Assembly (NCBI GenBank): GCA_963773765.1
Contig: CAVZCC010000001.1
Location: 868,001-932,000 of the forward strand
Direction of reading: 5' to 3'
DNA: 64,000 nucleotides
Origin: CAVZCC01 sp963773765
GTDB lineage: Bacteria; Actinomycetota; Acidimicrobiia; Acidimicrobiales; Microtrichaceae
The notes beneath the pieces were generated by a model. It was not told the DNA's origin. It saw only the letters and a program-made list of their open reading frames with translations, and did no database searches. Positions 1 through 7,603 of this stretch are shown here, piece by piece (the stretch's first letter is position 1; every line of letters begins with the position of its first letter). The translations under genes were made by a program, and so were the position numbers.

Positions 1-795
1 TTGGCGGACGATGTCCACGGTGCCGTCCTCGATGAGGAAGATGCGGTCGCTGGCGTCTCCCTGGCGGAACAGGGTCTCGCCGTCGGTGAGGTCGATCGCA
101 ACCTCGGGGTCCATGGCCCGGGCCTGACGGTGGGGCACCAGCTCGATGACCTCGTCCGCGAGAGGAAGCAGCCGGTCGTCGTGGGTCACGACCACCACGA
201 CGCGGCCGGGAGAGGCGAGGCGGCGGAGCGTGCGGAGGGTGATCTCGACCTGCACGTAGTCGAGGTGGGCCGTGGGCTCGTCGGCCAACACGAGTGGCGG
301 GTCCAGGGCCAGGGCGCGGGCGATGGCAACGCGCTGCTGCTGGCCGCCGGACAGCTGGGCCGGCAGGTGGTGGAGCCGGTCGGACAGGTCCATGTCGGCG
401 AGCAGCTCGTCGGCCCGACTCCGCGCCGTCCGGACCGGGACGCCGGCGGACCGCAGCGGGAGCATCACGTTGTCCAGGGCCGTCAGGCTGGGGATGAGGT
501 TGAAGGCCTGGAACACGATGCCCACCCCGTTCCGGCGGAAGTCGGTCAGGGCGGAGCCGGTGAGTGCGGTGATCTCCCGTCCCCGGTGGGTGATGGCCCC
601 AGCGGTCGGTCGGAGGATGCCGGCCAGGCACGAGAGCAGCGTCGTCTTGCCACACCCGCTCGGTCCCAGCAGGAGTGCCAGCGACCCGTCCGCCGCGGAT
701 GCCGAGAACCCGTCGACGGGCCGGACGGTGTCCTCGCCGCTCTGGTACTCGACCGTCAGGTCCGTCACACGAAGCTCCCCGTCGGTGCCGCTCAC
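1..795 (-). CDS. ABC transporter ATP-binding protein with C-terminal cNMP-binding-like domain (partial)
   Basis: Cytoplasmic ATPase of a MacB/LolD-type exporter. Seen: Walker A GPSGCGKTT at residues 44-52, signature LSGGQQQR at 148-155, Walker B VLADEP at 169-174 and a downstream TH switch (VVVTHDD). After the ATPase fold ends near residue 225 the chain continues into a stretch (about 230-265) reading DGETLFRQGDASDRIFLIED, which matches the start of a cyclic-nucleotide-binding (CAP_ED) domain. The window edge cuts this domain, so its ligand pocket cannot be inspected. The GTG start overlaps the TGA of the upstream permease gene (GTGA), so the two are translationally coupled. The ATPase call is secure; the cNMP-domain call rests on about 35 residues. 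Confidence 0.9.
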   Translation of the reverse strand, partial: MSGTDGELRVTDLTVEYQSGEDTVRPVDGFSASAADGSLALLLGPSGCGKTTLLSCLAGILRPTAGAITHRGREITALTGSALTDFRRNGVGIVFQAFNLIPSLTALDNVMLPLRSAGVPVRTARSRADELLADMDLSDRLHHLPAQLSGGQQQRVAIARALALDPPLVLADEPTAHLDYVQVEITLRTLRRLASPGRVVVVVTHDDRLLPLADEVIELVPHRQARAMDPEVAIDLTDGETLFRQGDASDRIFLIEDGTVDIVRQ

Positions 796-1820
796 ACCGC
801 ACCCCCGAACGCCAGCGCGGGCTCGACCCGCACGGCGCGACGCAGGCCGAAGAGGCTGGCCAGCGCCCCCACCACGACGGCCAGCAGGGGCAGGGCCAGG
901 AGTGCGCGCCAGGAGATCTCCACCGGCATGGGGAACGTCGGCGCCAGCACCAGGGCCAGGCCGATGCCCACCAGCGAGGCGAGCACGGAGAGCAGCACGG
1001 CCTGCAGGAGGAGGCCGCCTGCCATCGCGGACGTGGACGTGCCGATGGCCTTGAACACGGCGAAGTCCCGGGTCCGCTCCACCGCGGAGAGGAACACCAC
1101 CGACCCGATGATCAGTGCCGCCACCGCCCACAGGAGCACCTTCACGAAGTCGATGGACTGCTTCGCCGACGCCAGTACCCGGAGGCCGTCCTCGCGGGCC
1201 CGCTCCGCGGTCACGACCGACAGGCCGGCCGGGGGGCTCACATCGGCACGGTGGATGACCGCAGCGGTCGCCAGGGGTCGGCCGCCGAACATCACCCCGC
1301 GCATGCCGTCGATGTCCATCACCATCCCTGGGATGCCGCCGGTCATGGTCAGCCGGTCGACCCGGCCCACGACCCGCAGGTCCGTCCCGCCGACGGCGAC
1401 CGTGGAGCCGGTGGCGAACGGCGCGCTGTCTGCCACCAACACCTCGTCGGCGCTCTGCAGTTGGCGCCCGGAGGCCACCTCGGGTTCGGACCGCCCGCCC
1501 AGTGGGACGCCCATCAACACCACTGCGACCGGGTGTGCAGGATCCGCCGTCTGTGGGGACTGCAGGAAGGGTTCGGTGCCCTCGGGCAGGGCCGACGAGT
1601 CGAACGGCGTGAACCCGGTGAAGGGGCCGGAGACCCCGTCGGGGACCAGGAAGCCCTTGGATGCGCCGAGATGGTCCACCACATGGTCCAGCTCGACCGG
1701 AAAGGCGTCGCCGAGGCCGGTCATGAGCAGGCTCATGGCGAACACCAGGCCGCACCCGATCGTGGAGATCAGGTAGCGACGGCGTCGCCAGGCAAGGTCC
1801 CGTAACGCGGCGCGAAGCAT
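792..1820 (-). CDS. FtsX/MacB-like ABC transporter permease
   Basis: Integral membrane partner of the adjacent ATPase, 342 residues. It has the FtsX layout: one N-terminal membrane span (about residues 16-36), a large extracytoplasmic domain, then three spans (about 228-248, 265-290, 303-325). The motif RTRDFAVFKAIGTS just after the second span is the cytoplasmic coupling segment typical of this family. I chose the ATG at 1820 because GGGGAGG lies just upstream and the arginine-rich N-terminus (WRRRRYL) fits; the frame stays open further upstream but with non-coding composition. Together with the ATPase it forms a type VII-like exporter or mechanotransmission pair; the substrate is unknown. 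Confidence 0.88.
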   Translation of the reverse strand: MLRAALRDLAWRRRRYLISTIGCGLVFAMSLLMTGLGDAFPVELDHVVDHLGASKGFLVPDGVSGPFTGFTPFDSSALPEGTEPFLQSPQTADPAHPVAVVLMGVPLGGRSEPEVASGRQLQSADEVLVADSAPFATGSTVAVGGTDLRVVGRVDRLTMTGGIPGMVMDIDGMRGVMFGGRPLATAAVIHRADVSPPAGLSVVTAERAREDGLRVLASAKQSIDFVKVLLWAVAALIIGSVVFLSAVERTRDFAVFKAIGTSTSAMAGGLLLQAVLLSVLASLVGIGLALVLAPTFPMPVEISWRALLALPLLAVVVGALASLFGLRRAVRVEPALAFGGAV

Positions 1821-2126
1821 GGCAATCCTCCCCTTCCCGGCGATGAGCGTAACGGTGCCGCGCGATCGGTGCGCCGGATCTGTCCTCCTCCGCCGTTCGT
1901 TGAATGGGCCGTCTGGTGCGACCTGCCCGAGTCGGTTCGCTGCACCGGTGCGCTGGTCGGCCCGGCTCCGGGACAAGATCCAGAGGAGCACGTGTCGGCG
2001 GGGTCCACCTGGGCACCGGCCCCGGGTTGTCGTGGAGGCCGCTCTCGCACAACCATTGTGACCGCAAGTACTCTCGCCGGTGGAGGGACGCTGAGATCAG
2101 TGGTGTTCTGCCACCAGCTACTGCCG
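1821..2126. other. Divergent intergenic region
   Basis: About 300 bp between the divergent permease and lipoprotein genes. It holds the permease ribosome binding site and presumably promoters for both sides. I see a short perfect palindrome, CACAA-CCA-TTGTG, at 2048-2060, which could be an operator, but no convincing promoter hexamer pair and no further gene. Confidence 0.4.
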
Positions 2127-3248
2127 ATGAGAGAGATGCAGATGATGACGAAGCGACCGATGAACGGCTACCGACAGCGACGAGTCCGTGGGGGGTACGC
2201 GGTCTTCGCCATGGCCGCTCTACTGCTCGTCAGCGGCACATCCTGCGGAGACGATACGGGCACCACGGCGAAGGGATCCGCAGAACGGTCCACGACAACC
2301 ACGGCGGCGATACCGAGTACCGCTGAACTCGACAGCGCACTTCTCACCACCGCAGACCTTCCGCCTGGGTGGACGGCCGAGCCAGCGACCACGACGACCG
2401 CTCCCGAGTCCTCGGCCGACAGCCCAACGGACTTCCTGTGTCCTACCGCTGCCGAACCCCTCCGACAGGAGGAACACGACAGCGTCGAGGCTTCGTTCTC
2501 CCAGTCCGAGAACGGGCCGTTCCTCTATCAGGCGCTCATCGCCGCTCCCGATGCCGAAGCCCACATGGCCGACGTCGAGACGGTCTTCGCGAGCTGCGTC
2601 GGCGAGACCTGGACCGCCGACATCGACGGAGAACCCCTCGACATGAACATGGTCGAGACCTCGGCTCCGACGGCGGGAAGCGAGTCGGCCGCCTACCGCA
2701 TCACGGGCACCGCAACGAACGCCCCACTCACGCTCTCGATCGACTTCGTGCTCATCCGGAGTGGAAGCGTCATCCAACTCTACGGAGTGATCGGAATCCA
2801 GAGTCCCCTCGTTCCGACCACCCAACTCACCGTCCAGCAGATCGCAGAACTGGTCGACACCGGCGATCAGAAGGTGGCCAAGGTGCTTGCAGAACAGGCT
2901 CAGCCCATCGGGACCACGGTCTCGGAGGAAACCGCAGCGCACTGGCGGAGCCACCCCGACCAGGTCAAGGAAGCGTGCTTTGTGTTCCCGGGCACCTTTG
3001 CGCACGCACCGGGCGAGGATCCTGAATCCGGTGAGGAGATCCATCTCAGTAGGGAGAACCTCGACCGCAACCTGGCTTCCATGTCGGCGGAGTCGCAGCA
3101 GGCCTACGTGGATCGAATGAGTGAGGAGGCTGGCACCAGGGGCATCCCCAAGGGGGCTCGCACCTGGGACTGGCAGGACCAGGTCGAATTCCTGACATGG
3201 GTCTTCGACCGATGTGTGGAGCAGGGCTTGGTGGAGCCGTCGGGCTGA
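2127..3248 (+). CDS. Putative lipoprotein of unknown function
   Basis: Predicted exported lipoprotein of about 370 residues. The N-terminus has basic residues (RQRRVRGG), a hydrophobic stretch (FAMAALLLVSG) and a cysteine in the context GTSC. This is a plausible but imperfect lipobox, because G rather than A/S/V precedes. A Thr/Ser/Ala linker then leads to a globular domain of roughly 300 residues that I do not recognise. Several in-frame ATGs cluster at 2127, 2136, 2142 and 2145; the GAGAGAG at about 2130-2136 would best serve 2142 or 2145, so the true start may be 15-18 bases inside the interval given. Codon third positions are less G/C-biased than in neighbours. No operon partner is evident. 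Confidence 0.7.
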   Translation: MREMQMMTKRPMNGYRQRRVRGGYAVFAMAALLLVSGTSCGDDTGTTAKGSAERSTTTTAAIPSTAELDSALLTTADLPPGWTAEPATTTTAPESSADSPTDFLCPTAAEPLRQEEHDSVEASFSQSENGPFLYQALIAAPDAEAHMADVETVFASCVGETWTADIDGEPLDMNMVETSAPTAGSESAAYRITGTATNAPLTLSIDFVLIRSGSVIQLYGVIGIQSPLVPTTQLTVQQIAELVDTGDQKVAKVLAEQAQPIGTTVSEETAAHWRSHPDQVKEACFVFPGTFAHAPGEDPESGEEIHLSRENLDRNLASMSAESQQAYVDRMSEEAGTRGIPKGARTWDWQDQVEFLTWVFDRCVEQGLVEPSG

Positions 3249-3377
3249 CCCGGCTGCTCGGTCCGAGAGGCTGGCGGTGTCCTGCGGCTCACCGGCGCCC
3301 ATCCGTCGATCATTGCCCGCCACCGGTGGAGGCTGTCGGCCTGCCGGTGGACTGCTCGACGGGACCTCCTGGCTTCG

Positions 3378-3450
3378 TGGGCCGGCCGGGGATCGAACCC
3401 GGGACCGAGCGATTATGAGTCGCCTGCTCTGACCACTGAGCTACCGGCCC
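3378..3450 (-). tRNA. tRNA-Met (anticodon CAT)
   Basis: Complete cloverleaf on the minus strand: acceptor GGGCCGG/CCGGCCC with discriminator A, D-arm GCTC..GAGC, anticodon loop CTCATAA on a 5-bp stem, and a T-arm with TTCGATC. The ACTCATAAT anticodon arm is the elongator-type tRNA-Met pattern. CCA is not encoded. A short inverted repeat (CCACCGG at 3320-3326, CCGGTGG at 3344-3350) lies downstream and might terminate it. Confidence 0.93.
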
Positions 3451-3506
3451 GGCGGGAGCGTACCGAACGCCCCCGCCGGCGGTGCCGACCCGCACCGGCC
3501 GTCGGG

Positions 3507-6500
3507 TCAGACGCCGTCGCAGGCCCCGTCAGGCGCAGGGGCCGTGCGGTACGGCGTGGCGGTGAAGACGGGCTCGGGTGAGGCTGCGAACAGCAACCCG
3601 TTGGCGCCGGTCCCCGGGGCGGCCGCACTGCCCCACCAGTTGCAGGTGACGTCGATGGGGCCGCTGGAGATGGCCGGCGTGACCCCGACGGGCCAGTCGT
3701 TGTGGTACACCGCGGGGCTGGTCTGGCCCGTGAAGTTGTTGCCCGTGATCGTGAGCCCGTTGATCCGGCCACCACCCGTCAGCCACCCACCGGTGCCCTC
3801 GGTGGTGCTGGAGGTGCACTGCCCGCCGTCGAGTCCCGCCGCGACGTAGACGCCCACACCGTTGTTGATGAAGGAGTTGCCGGTGATGTGGTTGTTGTCG
3901 GTGTTCCACTTCTTGCACTGGGACAGGTACACACCCGAGCTGAGGCCCGTGAAGGTGTTGCCCGACACCGTGTTGCCGCCGTTGACGATCGTGATACCCG
4001 CCGGCGACGAGGTGTTGCCCGTCGAGTCGAAGGTGTTGCCGGTCACCGTGGCACCCGGCATCGGGTTGCCGGTGGCGTTGCCCAGCGCCACGGACCGGGA
4101 GGTGGTGCCGGAGAACACGTTGCCGCTCACCGTCGCCACCGTCGGTGCGGTACCGCCCGAATTGGTGGTGATGTTGACGGGGCGACGGAAGTTGCGCACC
4201 AGGTTGTCGGCGAAGGTGACCGCACCGGTCTGCACCTGGAACGCGTAGTCCACGTTCGTCGTGCAGGTGAACGAGCACGCCGGAGCGAACGCTCCCCCGG
4301 TGAACACCGAGTTGCGCACCGTCTCGGACGGGCCACCGAAGAGCGACACCAGCGGCACGGGGGCGTTGGAGCCGGTGGCGATCAGGGTGCTGTCACCCTG
4401 GGGGTCGATGGACAGGCCGTCCATGGTCACGTTGAGCTGGGCGCCGCTCACGGTGCCGCCGCTGGTCCACGTGCCGTTGCCGGTGGTGCCGTTGAGTGCG
4501 ATCTGGTTCGGGCTGACGGCCGTCACGACGAACGTGCCGTTGGCCGCGGTGTTGCCGACGGCGCCGGCGACCGTGACGGTGTTCCCGGTCGACAGGCCGT
4601 GCGGGCCGTTGAGGGTCAGCACGATGGGGCTGGCGTTCGTGGCGCCGCTCACCAGTGTTCCCAGCGGGTTGCCGTAGTGGCCCCCGCCGGCATAGGTGCC
4701 GTTGGCGCTGACGCCGTTGAGCAGGAGCCGGCTGGAGTCGATCAGCGTGGTGGACCACGTGCCGTTGGCCGCGGTGTTGCCCGCCACGTCCTGGACCACG
4801 ATCCGGCCCGCCGTGAGCCCGTGCGGCGAACCGGTGGTCACGATGACGGGCGCAGAGGTGAACGTCCCGCCGCCGGTGTAGTCGCCGTTGGGGGCGGTGG
4901 ACACGAGCAGCAGGTGGGTGGCGTCCAGCACCGTGACGGTCTTGTTGCCGTTGGCCGCCGTGTTGCCACCGACGCCACTGACGGTGATGGGGGCGTTGGA
5001 GGCCGGGATGCCATGGGGTGCGTCGGTGGTGAGGACGACCTGGGCCGACGTCACCAACCCCCCGCTGGCGTAGGCGGTGCTGGCCAACAGGGCCACGGTG
5101 AACCGGTTGGCGTCCACCACGGTGACGGTGCGGTTGGTGCCGTTCAGGTTGGTGGTGCCCAGGATCCCGGCGATGTTCACCTTGGCCCCGTTGGCCAGGT
5201 TGTGGGGGGCGGACGTGGTGATGACGGCCAGGATGTTGGAGTAGGTGCCGCCGGAGGTGTAGGTGCCGTTGGCCGTGACGCTGTTGACCTGGAACCGGCT
5301 GGCGTCCAGCACGGTGATGGACCGGGTGCCCACCCCGTTGGCCGAGGTGTTGCCGACCAGGCCGGCGATGGTGACGCCGGTGTAGGTCTGGCCCACGTTG
5401 AGCCCGTGGGGGGCGGACGTGGTGATGTACACCGGCCCGCCCCTGTACGCGCCACCCGACGTGTACGCGCCGTTGCCGGTCGTCCCGTCCAACGAGAAGT
5501 GGGTGGCGTCGATCACGGTCACGGCCTTCGTGGTGTTCGCCGCCGTGTTGCCCCCCACGCCGGACACGGTGATCGAGTTGCCGGTGGTCAGCTCGTGAGG
5601 CGCCGCGGTGGTGATGACGATCGGGCTCACGCCCGACCCGGTGACGCCACTGATGGCGCCACCGCCGGACGCGGCGCTGATGGCGCCCGCCCCGGTGATG
5701 GACGTGACGGTGGACGTGTTGGTGGCGGCGGTGACCGCACCGGAGTAGGTGGTGCTGCTGGCATCGGTGACGGACCCGGCCCAGGCGTTGCTCACGCCCT
5801 TGACCACCGATTCAGGTGCTCGGGGGGCGGAACCGGCCACGCCGGCGTTGGCGCCGTGGAGGGTGACGTCCTTGGACAGGGCGACCCGCTCGGGGTAGGA
5901 CCCCGGTCCCAGGTAGATGGTGTCCCCGGCTGCAGCCTGGTCCACCGCGTACTGCACGGTCAGGCAGGCGGTGGCGGCGGTGGAGCACGTGCCGGTGTTG
6001 GACCCGGAGGTGTCCACGTAGCGGGCGTTGGCCACTGCGGTCACCGTGATGGCGATCGCGGTGGCATCTGTGGCGCCCAGGTCGTCGGTCACCGTGAGGG
6101 TGGCCGTGTAGGTGCCGGGCAGTGAGTACGTGTGGTCCACCGTGGCCCCGGACCCGGCGGGCGAGCCGTCACCGAAGTCCCATGCCGTGGTGGCGACGGT
6201 GCCGTCGTTGTCGGTGGAGGACGATGTGAACGTCACGGCCAGCGACGCCGAGCCGGTGTTGGTCGAGCTGTTGGCGATGGCCGTGGGCGGCTGGTTGTCC
6301 GCCACGGTGACGGCGACCTGGGCGGTGTCGGTGGCACCGTCGTCGTCGGTCACCGTGAGGGTGGCGGTGTAGGTGCCCGACGAGGCGTACGTGTGCGCCG
6401 CGGTGGCACCCGTCGCGGTGTCGGCAGGTCCGCTGGACGGATCACCGAAGTCCCAGTCGTAGGACGCGATGGTGCCGTCGGTGTCGTCCGAGCCGGCTGC

Positions 6501-7484
6501 GCTGAACGACACCGCCAGCGGAGCGACGCCGACGAGCGGGGCGCTGGACGAGGCGTCCGCCACGGGCGCCTGGTTGGCAGGTGCGGCGGTGACCTCGACG
6601 GTCGTCACGTCGGTGAGTCCGCCGACGTCGGTGACCGTGAGGGTGGCGGTGTACGGGCCCGCGGTGCCGTAGGTGTGGGTGGGCGTCGCGCCGGTCGCGG
6701 TGTCGGCGGGTCCGCTGGCCGGGTCGCCGAAGTTCCAGTCGTAGGTCAGCGCCTGGGCCTCCGGATCGGAGGACCCTGATCCGTCGAAGGCGACGGTGAG
6801 GGGCACGGTGCCGTTCTGGGGCGTGGCGGTGGCCGCGGCGGTGGGAGCCAGGTTGGGATCAACGGTGATGGACACCGACTCCGTGGTGGTCGCCCCGTCG
6901 TCATCGGTGACGGTCAAGGTGGCCGTGTAGGTGCCCGGGGTGGCGTAGGTGTGGGTCGGGTCGGGTTGGGACGAGTTGGAGGCCGGTCCGTCACCGAACT
7001 GCCAGAGGTAGTCCTCGATGGTGCCGTCGGGGTCGGAGGAACCGGATGAGGAGAACGACACCGTCAGCGGGGCCGGGCCCGAGGTGGGGGCCGACGCCGA
7101 GGTCACGGCCACCGGCGGTGTGTTGGACGCCGAGACGGTGATGATCCTGGCCGCGGTGCGAACCAGTCCGCCGTTGTCGGTCACGGAGAGCACCGCGCTG
7201 TAGGTCCCGGCGGCGGCGTAGGTGTGCGATGCGGTCACGCCGGTGGCGGTGTTGGAGGCGCCGCTGCCCGGGTCACCGAAGTTCCACGCGTAGGACACGA
7301 TGGATCCGTTGTCGGTGGACCCGCTGCCCGAGAACGCCACGGCGAGCGGGGCGGGCCCGGCGCTGGGCGTGGCCGTCACGGCCGCCACCGGTGGCGGATT
7401 GGAGCCACCCGTCGGTGCAGTACAGGACGCAGCCAGCAGGACCGCGGCCGAGAGTGCGCACAGCAGCGCAACACGCTTCTTCAT
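3507..7484 (-). CDS. Large secreted lipoprotein: PKD x5, FCCH-like modules x6, beta-helix
   Basis: 1325-residue surface protein. The N-terminus MKKRVALLCALSAA.. ends in a lipobox LAASC, so lipid anchoring is likely. Five PKD domains follow (marks: SYAWNFGD, DYLWQFGDG, YDWNFGD, YDWDFGD, TAWDFGDG, each with an HTY..GTYTATLTVTD strand), coded at about 6020-7410. A right-handed beta-helix start (ATACLTVQYAVDQAAAGDTI, then GPGSYPERV) precedes six modules of about 60 residues. The C-terminus is parallel beta-helix again (VSGNVFSGTT, VTGNTFDST, NTVSGNTF). The start at 7484 follows TTGGGGGGAGAACC, a clear ribosome binding site; the frame is open further upstream but that part is only a shadow of the UbiB gene. 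No catalytic triad is recognised; a carbohydrate-binding or adhesive role is inference. Confidence 0.9.
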   Translation of the reverse strand: MKKRVALLCALSAAVLLAASCTAPTGGSNPPPVAAVTATPSAGPAPLAVAFSGSGSTDNGSIVSYAWNFGDPGSGASNTATGVTASHTYAAAGTYSAVLSVTDNGGLVRTAARIITVSASNTPPVAVTSASAPTSGPAPLTVSFSSSGSSDPDGTIEDYLWQFGDGPASNSSQPDPTHTYATPGTYTATLTVTDDDGATTTESVSITVDPNLAPTAAATATPQNGTVPLTVAFDGSGSSDPEAQALTYDWNFGDPASGPADTATGATPTHTYGTAGPYTATLTVTDVGGLTDVTTVEVTAAPANQAPVADASSSAPLVGVAPLAVSFSAAGSDDTDGTIASYDWDFGDPSSGPADTATGATAAHTYASSGTYTATLTVTDDDGATDTAQVAVTVADNQPPTAIANSSTNTGSASLAVTFTSSSTDNDGTVATTAWDFGDGSPAGSGATVDHTYSLPGTYTATLTVTDDLGATDATAIAITVTAVANARYVDTSGSNTGTCSTAATACLTVQYAVDQAAAGDTIYLGPGSYPERVALSKDVTLHGANAGVAGSAPRAPESVVKGVSNAWAGSVTDASSTTYSGAVTAATNTSTVTSITGAGAISAASGGGAISGVTGSGVSPIVITTAAPHELTTGNSITVSGVGGNTAANTTKAVTVIDATHFSLDGTTGNGAYTSGGAYRGGPVYITTSAPHGLNVGQTYTGVTIAGLVGNTSANGVGTRSITVLDASRFQVNSVTANGTYTSGGTYSNILAVITTSAPHNLANGAKVNIAGILGTTNLNGTNRTVTVVDANRFTVALLASTAYASGGLVTSAQVVLTTDAPHGIPASNAPITVSGVGGNTAANGNKTVTVLDATHLLLVSTAPNGDYTGGGTFTSAPVIVTTGSPHGLTAGRIVVQDVAGNTAANGTWSTTLIDSSRLLLNGVSANGTYAGGGHYGNPLGTLVSGATNASPIVLTLNGPHGLSTGNTVTVAGAVGNTAANGTFVVTAVSPNQIALNGTTGNGTWTSGGTVSGAQLNVTMDGLSIDPQGDSTLIATGSNAPVPLVSLFGGPSETVRNSVFTGGAFAPACSFTCTTNVDYAFQVQTGAVTFADNLVRNFRRPVNITTNSGGTAPTVATVSGNVFSGTTSRSVALGNATGNPMPGATVTGNTFDSTGNTSSPAGITIVNGGNTVSGNTFTGLSSGVYLSQCKKWNTDNNHITGNSFINNGVGVYVAAGLDGGQCTSSTTEGTGGWLTGGGRINGLTITGNNFTGQTSPAVYHNDWPVGVTPAISSGPIDVTCNWWGSAAAPGTGANGLLFAASPEPVFTATPYRTAPAPDGACDGV
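4440..5635 (-). repeat. Six tandem ~60-residue modules (E1-FCCH-like)
   Basis: Within the large PKD lipoprotein, six consecutive modules follow the pattern I-T-T-x-x-PHGL-x-x-G...VxGVxGNTAANG...VTVxDAxxFxL...GxYTSGGxY. The pattern resembles the domain that databases label ubiquitin-activating E1 FCCH in bacterial and phage proteins (recognised from memory, not searched). At DNA level the copies have diverged, so the array is old rather than a recent slip. Confidence 0.75.
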
Positions 7485-7502
7485 GGTTCTCCCCCCAAGA
7501 GG

Positions 7503-7523
7503 CGGCGTGATCGCCACACGCCG
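7503..7523. other. Inverted repeat upstream of the PKD lipoprotein
   Basis: Perfect 7-bp arms CGGCGTG (7503-7509) and CACGCCG (7517-7523) with a 7-nt loop, ending 19 nt before the lipoprotein ATG. It could be a 5'-UTR hairpin, an operator, or a weak terminator for the upstream UbiB gene. Confidence 0.35.
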
Positions 7524-7603
7524 TGGGAGCACCGTACGGGCCGATGGTGCCCGGCACAAGCGGAATCTCGAACGTGGTTCAGTCGGGACGCCAGGCGGTG
7601 TCG

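Noticed and set aside
1..1776. A 591-codon plus-strand frame
   Set aside because: Antisense to the ABC ATPase and permease, both of which show catalytic motifs.
4440..5635. Regular repeats considered as a CRISPR array
   Set aside because: Repeat period of about 180 bp follows the protein modules, and there are no conserved short direct repeats with unique spacers. No CRISPR array is visible anywhere in the window.
3702..6125. An 807-codon plus-strand frame
   Set aside because: Antisense shadow of the PKD/FCCH lipoprotein; Val/Gly/Arg/His-rich with no recognisable fold.
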